In this document: in pieces, positions 34,158-46,800 of the stretch | Position numbering within the stretch: the first letter of the stretch is position 1 | Layout: each line of letters begins with the position of its first letter | Assembly (NCBI GenBank): GCA_025642065.1 | Contig: JAODUP010000188.1 | Coordinates: 352,501 to 416,500 of the forward strand | Direction of reading: 5' to 3' | Source of the DNA: Paralvinella palmiformis | Lineage: Eukaryota > Annelida > Polychaeta > Terebellida > Alvinellidae | DNA length: 64,000 nucleotides | Position numbers and translations under genes: made by a program | The notes under the pieces: generated by a model | Told to the model about the DNA's origin: nothing | The model's database searches: none | What the model saw: the letters and a program-made list of their open reading frames with translations, nothing else

Positions 34158-37100
34158 TTAGTCATCCAGCTGACACAAGAGGGCGACACCTCTGTTAATC
34201 CAGTGGTTATCGGGTCTGTCTGTAGGCAGTTCAATACTCAGTACATAGTTGGTTGAGTGACCTGTGGTTGAGAGAATCCCTCGACGTGCACTAGTCTTAT
34301 ACACTGAAAACAATAGGATTACTTGTAATGTTAGAAGCAAATAATAGTTATTTTATTGATGACACAAAGCCGATGCCTGGCTTAGTAACTTCTGATAAGA
34401 AATATATTGATAAAAAGATATTTTATGCATATTAACCTGGACATAGGTAGGTTGTGTCATGCGATATCTTGCTCTTTTCTTCGGGTTTCAGTAAAATCTA
34501 TGCAAACGTCAAGGAGCTAATAGCAAAAAGTTACAACTATGTGATCATAGGAACTGATTACTGAGCTGTGCTGGGCAAGCATTCTCTTCAGATCACCAGT
34601 CATCATTAAAATCCCAGTTTAGGCAAGATTATTTCTCTCTCTCTCTCAGACATGGGGTCAATTCAATTCCAGAATTGGAGTTGATTATTTAAAAACAATT
34701 GGAATTGATGGAATTGGAATTGAAGTTTGCTACAAAAAAAATTTAATCACAAATTAATTTACCATTTAATTTTTTAATTCAAAAATATTTCTTCCACGAC
34801 AATCCTACTTGGAATATAAACTATTCCAAGTAGGTATTCCAAGTAAGTACCCGGAGTAGGTATTCGGAGTACCTACTCGTGGTAAAAAGTAGTAGGTAAA
34901 AAGTGGAATTGGAATTGATACATTTGGAATTGATACATTTGATGTGGAATTGGAATTGACCAAATGGAATTGCTCTCTTTCAATAAATTTATGTGACAAA
35001 AGGATACAATAGGTAGAGCATCATAGAGTATCTTGGGATAGGACTCTGTGATCACTTTATCTTGTCTACACCAACGCGCACCTTCCATGAACAATCCACG
35101 AACATAGGCACCATTATCCTAGGACAGCAACAGAAGTGTAATATAAATACAGACATATTTACAGTAATTAACATCTTTAACCTAATTGTCATCAATAATA
35201 CAATCCAATGGCAAAACTCTGCTGCTTGCCAATTTAATCTTTTTACATTTATTAAAGTATTAATATTTAAGTTAAAAAATGTTCACCTATTGGTGTTAAA
35301 CAGTTATTTCTAAATGAACTATATCTAAAAATGAAGTATATCCATACTGGCTCTTAACTTTATAGATGTAGTCCATACGCTAATTACAAAAACTGATATT
35401 TCTCTCTGACATCAAACGTTAATTCAGTAGGTTATCTTACCGGTTTCTTCGCCATGTGTGATTCAGAGTTCATCACTTGGAACTGAAAGCTGAGATGGTC
35501 GATTGGAATTTTGTATTTGCGAGCATAATTCTGTGTTACACCTGTGAGGAAAGACTGTGTGAAGTAGAATCCAGAGATCCAGAATACCACTGGAGAGCCA
35601 TTATATATCCAGTCCTGCAAGCAACAATGGGGAATAATGTCATATCTCTTTTTGGCGTGTATAATTACAGAAATGGTATGGTTGCTTATAAATCTTACGT
35701 TAAAACAGTACTGCTTTGAAGCCTTCTCCGACAATGTGGGGGGGGGGAAGAATGGCAATGTAGAATGATACATGTCCTCAGGTTATCATATTAACAATTA
35801 TATGCTGATTTCTTCTAGTCTCACTGACTAAGACCACTGTATATGCTAATCTCATAATAAGGCAATCTCATGTACTAGGAAACCAATCATTTGTCACGAG
35901 AAAAACAATCATCCTCACCCCTCCCCAAAAATCATGTTTTCACTCCATTTGATAGAGCATTTATAGTCTAACCTTGTTACTTGGTTGGATGAAATGAAAG
36001 CATTAACCTAACAAGAACCAGTTAGAGTTCAATAAGATGGTATTTGGTGATAATTTACCAAAAGCAAACTAGCAACAACGGGTACTACACTCTCCAGTTG
36101 ACGATGATACATAGCAACAGTTTATTGCTAAATAAAACATCAGTACAGAAGCATAATGGCTTGTTTCAGAAAACAAATGGTTATCATTCATCTGTTAAAT
36201 CTGACTAAATATAACTTATTGATAGAGAAATATCACACACGATAAATCAGACAAGCACCTGATGATCATGATGGTGGATAGTACAGTCCAATACACAAAG
36301 GAAAGTCCGAAAGGATGAAACTCTTACTGATTAACCAGGAAACTGATTGATAAAGCATTACTTCCAGTAGGCTTTCCACACAAAAAAGACAACCCGTAAA
36401 GATATGATGATACTAAAATGAAGAAATAAAGAATTCCACAATAATTCTACTTACACTGAAGAACTGCAGTCTGCTGATCAAGTCCGTTACATAAGTACCG
36501 AGTGGCTTAAGAGAAGGATATGACTTGGCTGCCCACATGGCAGGAACCTAAAAAACAGCACAACAGATGAATTATTCATAAATGAATATAATTCTTATAA
36601 TTAATGGCTTATTATAAATCAAAACTGTGACTATTTCTGTCCATTTCCTCTTGTTAACATAATAAATCTATCTATGGTAATTTGAAGAAACAGATTTCTG
36701 TCATTTTCCGACATCTGTTCTCACGGATTGACGGTTCACCATCAATCTAGCTGTTATAGTACAGTATATAACTATTAATCACCTTCTTGTGTTGCTATAA
36801 ATAATAACTGGTATGAATAACTATTTTACAAACCTTTCCGACCATCATACTGTCAAAAACGTCTTCAAGTTCAGCTGACATCACAACAAGTCCTTTGATC
36901 GCCTTCAATATATCTCGCAAACTGGATCTGATTACTGATGTCAGACGATTAAACCGGATCAATTCCTGCACCAGGACAGTATTCATTGATTCTTCATAAC
37001 GGACTGGGAACTTAGCCTGAAATAGTAAAGATTTGCGTAGGCAGGATATACTATTACATCTTTGACCAAAAGTCAGCGAAAAGTTATGATAAATTATTTG

Positions 37101-37917
37101 AAGTTTACATTAACAGATTAAGATGAATAGCATGCTAAGGCCTGATAACTTTCCATGATGATTCTTGTGATTTGTATAATCCATTGAGAAATTATGGGGG
37201 GGGGGGGAAGCACCCCCCATTTAAAATCTGTCCACAATCTCTTCGCGGTTGCTTTCAGAGTTTTCTTTTTGGCATTAAACATTCTTAGGCCTGCATCCAG
37301 TTATAGCAAACTCCATATTAACTGGATTGTTTCAGGATACAGATATCTGGTATTTCATTCAGGGGTCCACATAGTAGATCTAGCACCTAAGAGGGATCTT
37401 ACAATAAACTACTCTGCGATTTGGTAAATGAAGCAAACACACATCAACAACTAAGTAGTGAATATTGTGTTGACTGCATAAGAGTTGACTGCATTTGTCA
37501 TTAAAATGATAATGCAAAATTAAATTTCAGATTATTGTTCATGGCATACCTTTACTTCATCGAGGTTAAAATCAGGCGGTATCTTTGAAAGGATGTCACT
37601 AGCCAGATCCTCAATCAGTTCTTGTGAAGATTTACTGGATCCTGCATTCTGATCATTTAATGAATGGAAAAGAGTAGATATTATGCTTATGAAGTTTCTG
37701 TCCTTTCTTATGATTCAGATAGAATTGGAATCTAGACAGACAAATAGACAGTACATAATGTGTATTCTTAAATAGTTAACTATGAAAAAGGGCAGACAAT
37801 GAAATTGACAGCAGTTTGGAGAAGGTGTGAAATACAAAACGTATATATACATGATTCATGAAATATTTAATTGCATATGCTTGTAATTATAAACATGCAG
37901 ACAGGCCAGAGAAGTAT

Positions 37918-37954
<37 letters not shown>

Positions 37955-38623
37955 GTGTGTGTTACCAAGTAGTGATTAATTAGTGAGCAACTAATTATTA
38001 AAAAATGATACAAAATGCTCTAATTGTTTTTAATCTGAAAAATGATAGCTGCAAAATATTTGAAAAAATATCCTATTGTTATATGTAAATATCGCTTGTA
38101 ACTAAACCAAAGAGAGATGTAAACACACAAATAGGCACAAATCTTTGCATCCCAGAGAAATATGTTAATTTATAAAGAATCGCAAAGTTCAAACATTTGA
38201 TTCTACACCATACTGACTGAGTGACTGGTGTGCAATATTTTGTTTTAAAGATTAATTTGATAAATATTCTTATTAACCAAACTATAATTTAGCTTTTAGT
38301 TTGACTATAATTTAAGAGAGTTCTCATTAAAAGTAAGTTTTTACTAATATTAATCGAAAGATACGATTTACTTGTCACTTGCAATCAGCTGCCAATTACA
38401 AATAAAATCAAATATAAAAAGGATATGCTTGAGCATCGTTCAACAGGTCTCCCTCTTGCCCCTCTCCCTAAGCTAAAAAGTGCATTAACACCCAATAATA
38501 CCTATAATTATATCACCTCAGGCTTATCATGAGGTTTTTAACAATTGTGATCTTTTAAGAGAGTTTCTGGTTTTAAATATTGATAAATTGGAGATTTTAA
38601 AAGACAGCTTTTAATTGAAAATA

Positions 38624-38662
<39 letters not shown>

Positions 38663-39510
38663 TATATATTTGTTGGTGTGTTACTACGTATAATTTGTAT
38701 ATAACATAATCATTCTGCCAGGTGGGCTATATTTATCAATACCATTTAGAATTGGCATAATTATGACCAATGACTATTAATTATCAATGCATTACAGTTA
38801 TTCTAGTTTAAGCAGAATTAACAATAATCAATCAAACAGTCGGACATCTACATTCTGTGTATCATCATGATTTCTAGCAATATCTAAAAAAGACAACCAT
38901 CAAATTTATACTAAGTGTGGAAACAAACTGCACTCAGGAATGGCATTAACACACACACACACACATAATATATATGTACAAACATATACCTTATCCTGAT
39001 ATGCACAGAATTTACGTTCAGTTGAATAAAGAAAGTAAATGCAAATGTATTTACAGGTACATAATACAGGTAAATAATAATTTTAAACACAGAGCTAATA
39101 TCCACACAAACAAATACAAAATATTATTTCTTAAGCTACATATTAGGTATTTATGTCAAGTTAATATACATAATTTAAGGCTACAGTATTCAAGTGCCTT
39201 AACTATGTGATAAGAAGAACATTAACTATTACATTTTAATGTAATGTAGTTCAGTTATGGATAACAAAAGCCAATAATGTTTAACACAATCCATATTTTT
39301 CTTATCACCCTTGGAAAATATAAATTAAGTTATAGAAATCACTTGTAAGAAAGGTGCATGTCATATGTGAGTGATTCAATCTGCATTCTGTCTAAAAGAT
39401 AGTATCATCATACAACATGCTAAACATCATATTTTCTTTTATGCACACACACACACACACACACACACAGCCATGCACACACACACACACACAAAACAAA
39501 AGTATCAAAG

Positions 39511-39542
<32 letters not shown>

Positions 39543-40493
39543 CATTATATATATATATTCATTCTGACTTTTATTTTATTAAATATGCAAATATCTCTTT
39601 AAATGGTAAATCAATGAAACACTTGATAAGGTCATCTGTATGTACAAAATGTTTTGTAGAAAGGTTTAATGCAAATAACCATAAACTGATTGAAATGGCA
39701 AAATACCTAATATTCAAATGGCTGAGTAAAGATTTGGAATAATAAACAGATCATGAACTTGTATATACATTTGTATCTTTAACTACACAAATATACCATA
39801 GTTAATATATTCCAGCAAAATATAACCATGGCATGTGTTCACTTACACGTAAGAAAATTTAACATTCCAATATGGCATATGTTTTTATTTGGACAAGAAA
39901 CTCACATAAGTTTAAAGCAGAATGTTAGAGCAGTTTTTTTTTTTTAATTTTACTTATGAAGGCCTTGATCTGTACCAGAATAATTGTTTACTAAATAATT
40001 AATTAACACAATAGCATAGCCAGCACTCTACTCACTGTAGTCATAGGTGGCTTTATAGCAAATGAGAAATATGGCATAATATTATTATGACAGCTAGTGA
40101 ATGGAATTAATGAAATAGTGAATAATTAATAATTCGTTAATTTGTCTGAATATATTTGAACACTATGTCAATTCTTGTTACAACAGAGGTTACAGCATAC
40201 AGATGACAGCATGTTTATAATCTTAGATAGAAATGTACAAAATGTTTTATCAGCTGTTTACTTTAAGAGGTACCATTTTCTTATTTGATTCATTACAACA
40301 GTTAATTAACAGACCAAAATTAATATGTTGTTTAAATGCATTATAACCTACAATTCAGATGTCTGCTGAATGATAAGTGTATAACCATATTTTTTATACA
40401 AGGAAACAGACTACTAAAGTTCAAGGATTACAACAACCTATAATTTAACAGCATGCTGGTAGCTTAATTATTTTATAATAAAATAATTATGCA

Positions 40494-40529
<36 letters not shown>

Positions 40530-40533
40530 GTAT

Positions 40534-40564
<31 letters not shown>

Positions 40565-43500
40565 ATTTATTGTAGTTTAGGTTCTTGAATATGTGGTGTG
40601 TTGGGGGTATGGCAACATGCAATTTACAATCAACATGTGCAGATTTGCATAATTTTAGTTAATGTGTATATTGGATGAAATTGAGGTATCTTAAATCAAG
40701 CAATATCATCTCATTCAAGTTTGTGCTTATATTTCCATATTATTTAAATATACACATTTGATCACAATAACAATGAGAGTAATTATTAAATGACACTGTC
40801 TCACCTTCATCAGTATTCTATTCTCTCTATGAGAGATTCTACCAATAGAACCATGTCCTATTTTTGTGTACGCCACTTGTTTATACCTTTTTGCTATGCA
40901 GAAGATCTGAGCAATTAGTAATTTAGGGAGTTAATGAATCAGTATGTATGGTCGATGACTTTAGAATCCATCACACAAACACACACTGTGGACACCATTC
41001 ACAATTTAGTAATAGTACATACTAAGAGATCAGAATTGCAGATAGTTGTAGCCACTCTGTATTAAAGGTTCCACTACAGCTACATAGTGTATACCTAATA
41101 CATGATTGGAAATATTGCCAAATCTGGATTTGTTTAAAAATACTGGTAACTTCCTAATAATGCCATTATTTAATACATTTGTCATGCCTTCCTCCATTAA
41201 AAACTATCACAAATTAATACACCAGATTTGGCAACTGTCCTTTGAGTACTAAGTACATTATATCTACACAGGTGAACACTAAAATTGATAAAGTATGCAT
41301 CTCTCCTGAATATATACACATATTATCAAGAGAAAACAGCAAATATAGGAGCTCAAAAACAAACCATTCAGAATATATTTGCAAAATGTGCATTCATTAA
41401 TTCATTAATTAGGTGCTGTTTAAGAGCCACACAAATAAATACCTGATCCTGTGAAACAAATAATTGCATATGTAATAGTCATGATGAATTACTAAACAAA
41501 TAAGTACAATATAGTATGGTACAACATTAATCCTACACGCGTTGTCGATCCTGTGATTTAGAAATAGGCTCATTCCACCTATGCCTTTGCAATGTGTATA
41601 AAGGTACAGCTAATGATGACACAGAATATTATTAAAAAGATTGTAAGCTATACAAATGTAATAATCTGATGGCTGCATACCACATCTATGTGAAGCAGAT
41701 TGAGGGCTGCACTAGTAGGCCAATATTAAGACACATATACATATACATTAATGTTGGGCTATCATCCAATTCCCAATATTATGCAGTGAAGCACTACAGA
41801 ATTAATAATGCATACATAAATTAATACAGGAATGGTCATATAGACACATCCTCAGTTGGAAATCGTAAAAAAATTCACCTGAAGCTGTCTTCGTGATTTG
41901 GTAATTGGAAAAATAACAACGAAATGACATACAATAATTTACACAATCCACCTAGACTCACCTGTCTCGGTAGAGTAAGTAGTATGTTTTCAAATAATTG
42001 TTGAGTTTCCTGCTGATCTTTAGTAATATCAGCATTCTCGTGTAAGCCATACACCTGTACAGATGATATACATAAATTAAGAACGGCATGTGCACGAAAA
42101 TAATTGTCCAAATCTGCTGCTGGTATCAACTTGTACATTTTGATTAAAGCAGTCTTCTGTACTCAATAGAAACATGTAGACTTAACAGAACTCTTTTCTA
42201 CACTAAAGGGATTCTAAATTTCTTACATGTGATGATTCTAGGTATCATTTTGAAAACTTTTGGGTAAAATTCACAACTACTGACCATTACAGATGGAAAA
42301 AGAGGCATTTTATTCCCATATAATATTGCCTTTATTATCATTACATGACAACTGGTCTTGTTTCATTGTAATTACTATTAAACATGATTCGAGATCACTG
42401 TTCAGAGATTAATATGTTTATACAATAAACAAAACAAAAACGTTTTGAGTAATCTTGAGTATAATGACCAAAGAAACAATACAATAACATGTGTACATTA
42501 ATACACAAAATATTGCTGGTTTTATACACAGATTATAAAACAAATCTACTAAAATCTTTCAAATATAAAATACAATAAAACATAGAAGAGTAAAATAATT
42601 TTATTGAATGAAACAATCCTTAAATGTTTTATTAAGATATCAATATCAATACGAGTAAATAGATTTCTTTGTTTCCATCTTAAAGATGTCCATACTATCA
42701 TCCGCAGTGCTTACAACTAAGTGAGAAATGTCTATAACCAAATACACACAAAAACACATATTTATGTGGAAGAACGTTCTCAAAGTGACATCAAAATATG
42801 TATTTTTAATATAATCACATATTTAATTTTTGTGTGTGTGACTTTTGTATGCACGTTTTAAGGGGACATATAGAACAATACAATATAATCAGATAACTCA
42901 GTTGATTGAAACATGCAAACTCAAAGCAATGAACATGTGTGAAAATCTTTAAAAAATTCATACTGTTAAAATTAACACAAAACAAAATATTTACCTCAGG
43001 ATGTGGAATAAGTGGCAGACTTCTGATATACTCCAGATATGACTCATGTTGACCATATTTGGGTACATAATAAATGCTGCTTGGTGAAAACTTGTATGAA
43101 TCACTGATAATAACATCCATGTTGTAGAAGTTCTTCAGCAGACTGATGATCAGACGACGATCTCGGTCATCAGTTACACGACCACCATAATTACACTCAC
43201 CAGTCAAATAGGACAAGGCCACAAGAGGAGGCTCCTCGTATTGGTCGATGAACATCTGTTATTTAGCAAATGAATACACATTCCAGTACATATAACCACA
43301 CAGTAAAAACTCATTTAAATTAAAGTTTGAATTAACCATAGCTTTTACCAGATCAACAGATTAACAAGGTTTTTTTACTTTAAAATAGCCATGCCTTAAC
43401 TTGCACTGATGGTATTTTGTTTAAACCCACTGAGATATCAGTGCTTTTTTCCAACCATTCACCGATGTCTTCAAATAGTGAAAATTTTAAACAACTGCAA

Positions 43501-43815
43501 CTAATTTATGAAATAATGTTAATAATAGTTTGTGATTATTTTGATATTGGAAATTCACTTATCGGGTGTACACCCTTGGATGTATAAACAAATACATTGT
43601 AATAATGGTCACATACACGAGTCATTAAGATAATGGTAACAAAAGGAGTTCTTCAACTATGATAACCAGCCACTAACTTGTAACTGACGGACACTAATCC
43701 TCAGATCTGATTCATTGAATTCATAAGGTATGTTCCATCCAAGTGCACCAAACTTTCTCCTTTCTTGTACAATTGCATGGAAGAAGCAGAGAGCAAACAA
43801 TAGTTTCCGGAACAC
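34158..43815 (-). CDS. DNAH: Dynein exons: C-terminal domain
   Basis: Ten exons from 43815-43678 ([35 protein letters not shown]) to the stop at 34158. They contain [89 protein letters not shown] and [12 protein letters not shown]. The C-terminal domain regulates processivity and ring mechanics. One oddity is TDDRDRR where nearly all dyneins have TDDWDRR (codon CGA at the Trp position). A 4.3-kb intron (37649-41961) and a 2-kb intron with the 24-bp satellite lie within this segment. Confidence 0.95.
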
Positions 43816-46800
43816 CTGTTAATATTAAGACAGAAAAATTAATTTTCTTGTATACTGGAATCGAACATGAATTAACCATATTGCATTAGTAGTAATTAAC
43901 TGTATTGCATTAGTAGTAATTAACTGTATTGCATTAGTAGTAATTAACTGTATTGCATTAGTAGTAATTAACTGTATCCCAGTAGTAGTAATTAACTGTA
44001 TTGCATTAGTAGTAATTAACTGTATTGTGGTGGTAGTAATTAACTGTATTGTGGTAGTAGTAATTAACTGTATTGCAATAGTAGTAATTAACTGTATTGT
44101 GGTAGTAGTAATTAACTGTATTGTGGTAGTAGTAATTAACTGTATTGCATTAGTAGTAATTAACTGTTTGCAGTAGTAGTAATTAACTGTATCGCAGTAG
44201 TAGTAATTAACTGTATTGCATTAGTAGTAATTAACTGTATTGCAGTAGTAGTAATTAACTGTATCCCAGTAGTAGTAATTAACTGTATTGCATTAGTAGT
44301 AATTAACTGTTTGCAGTAGTAGTAATTAACTGTATCCCAGTAGTAGTAATTAACTGTATTGCATTAGTAGTAATTAACTGTATTGCAGTAGTAGTAATTA
44401 ACTGTATTGCAGTAGTAGTAATTAACTGTATCCCAGTAGTAGTAATTAACTGTTTATTTGCATTTTGGGAGTAGTAATTAACTGTATTGTGGTAGTAGTA
44501 ATTAACTGTATTGCAATAGTAGTAATTAACTGTATTGTGGTAGTAGTAATTAACTGTATTGTGGTAGTAGTAATTAACTGTATTGCATTAGTAGTAATTA
44601 ACTGTTTGCAGTAGTAGTAATTAACTGTATCGCAGTAGTAGTAATTAACTGTATTGCATTAGTAGTAATTAACTGTATTGCAGTAGTAGTAATTAACTGT
44701 ATCCCAGTAGTAGTAATTAACTGTATTGCATTAGTAGTAATTAACTGTATTGTGGTAGTAGTAATTAACTGTATTGTGGTAGTAGTAATTAACTGTATTG
44801 CAATAGTAGTAATTAACTGTATTGTGGTAGTAGTAATTAACTGTATTGTGGTAGTAGTAATTAACTGTATTGCAATAGCAGTAATTAACTGTAATACAAT
44901 AGTAGTAATTATCATGGATTAAGAGACATACATTGATATGTGCATAATGGAAAATATTAAATTCTTCTGAGGCCATTAATATATGAAATATATAATAATA
45001 TAGTCTTCTAAGGCCTACTGCAGACTATCAAATGAGTGAAGCGTCCTTGTTTTTGTTCACACTTAAGTCAGCTGGAGTGAACCATTACAGATATGAGATG
45101 ATCAAATGAGGCAATCAACAGACACAGGTAATACTTGGATTCCAACTCAGACCCAGAGGTTTGTAGCACATAACACTACCCACTATGCTGCAAAGGACTC
45201 TCCAATAGCACACATATTAGAGCACTGCTACCCAGACATGGGGTCAATTCCATTTGGTCAATTCCACATCAAATTCCACTCTTTTTTACCCATTACTTTT
45301 CCTACTACTACATGGGTAGGTACTCTGAGTACTTGGAATACCTACTCCGAGTACCTACTTGAAATACCTACTCTGAGTACCTACTTGGAATGCCTACTCT
45401 GAGTACCTACTTGGAATACCTACTCCAAATAGTATATATTCCAAGTAGGATTGTCATGGAAGAAATTTCTGAATTAAAAAATTAAATGATAAATTAATTT
45501 GTGGATTTAATTTATTTTGGTAGGAAACTTCAATTCCAATTTTATCAATTCAAATTCCATTTGATTTTAAATATTCAATTCAAATTCTGGAATTGGAATT
45601 GTCCATCAATTTCAATTCCGGAATTGAATTGACCCCCATGTCTGCTGCTACCTCCAGACTCTGGATTCAAATCAGGCTCCCTCAGGAATATGTCCCAGAT
45701 ATGACTGACCAATATTGAGGCTAAATAACTCAACCCAACAATAACAACAACAACAACAATAACAAAACTAACAACAGTATGCTGCAGAATCATCATGCAG
45801 ACCATTGAGTGATGACATACCTTGGGCTTATTAGATTGATAAAAAAAGTTAGGATCTGAAATGGGATCGTTAAGATAAGATCTTAAAAGGTTAGCTCTCA
45901 GTCCTTTTGGTGGTTCATTCGTCATCTTGACACCATTCTGCAGAACTGACACAGGGAAGTCAGGAGATGGGTAACTCGTCAGCCATAGACGGAATGTTGG
46001 CTTTGTCTGGGTCGGGTCTGTGATTACCTGTATGACAAGTAACAAATTACAGCATTTAACTATAGTTAATCTCGAACTAGTATCTCCAAGAAATTACTCC
46101 CCTCCCCCCCCCAAAAAAAAAGAGCAAAGCAAATCATTGTTCATTTCATTAACTATGTCTGTAGAATATTTGTGTCCACATGTTATATATAGATGTATAC
46201 CATTTCACAGATCCGTTCCAATTCAGGAAGCCATGAAGCAGCCAGATGACAGTTCTGTAGAAGAACCCATGTACCTTTTTCAATAGCCTGAAATATGATA
46301 TTTTGGTTTATCAGATTACTTGTATGGTTATTGGAAATCTATTTCAGTTAATTACACATTAGCACAGAATGAATGGACTTGCAAATAAAATTAATTATCA
46401 CACTTCTGATAATAATTGAGAAGATGAGTGCAAATATTACAAATATCAACTACAGTTAGCATTTAGCTTACATTCTCAACCATTTTCTCAGCTATTGGAC
46501 CTTGACCTTGACCTAGAGATATTGTTTGTAACTTTGCTCCACCAGCATCTACAAATTCAGGGAAAATATAAAATAAGCCATGAAATGAAAAACAAATCGA
46601 CTGTGTCTGAAAAATAGACAAATCTGTCATTTAATTCACTAAAGTGGTTTAGAATAACTTAACCAAAGACTCTTTGTTAGTGCAAATTTCCACATCATTA
46701 TTCACACACCTAGAGCTTATTGCTAAAAGCAATTATTAAACAAGTAAGTTAGAAAGACACATAAATATCCAAACAAGAGTTGTAGTTAATTCAAAACATG

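Larger units (their letters stand above)
37649..41961. other. Dynein intron (4.3 kb), microsatellite-rich
   Basis: AT runs at 37920-37951, 38628-38657 and 40495-40562, and a CA plus AT block at 39443-39560. No coding exon is required or seen: the flanking exons join in phase 0. Confidence 0.75.

Noticed and set aside
44598..44976. Minus-strand frames encoding ITTTAIQL repeats
   Set aside because: Direct translation of the 24-bp satellite inside a dynein intron.
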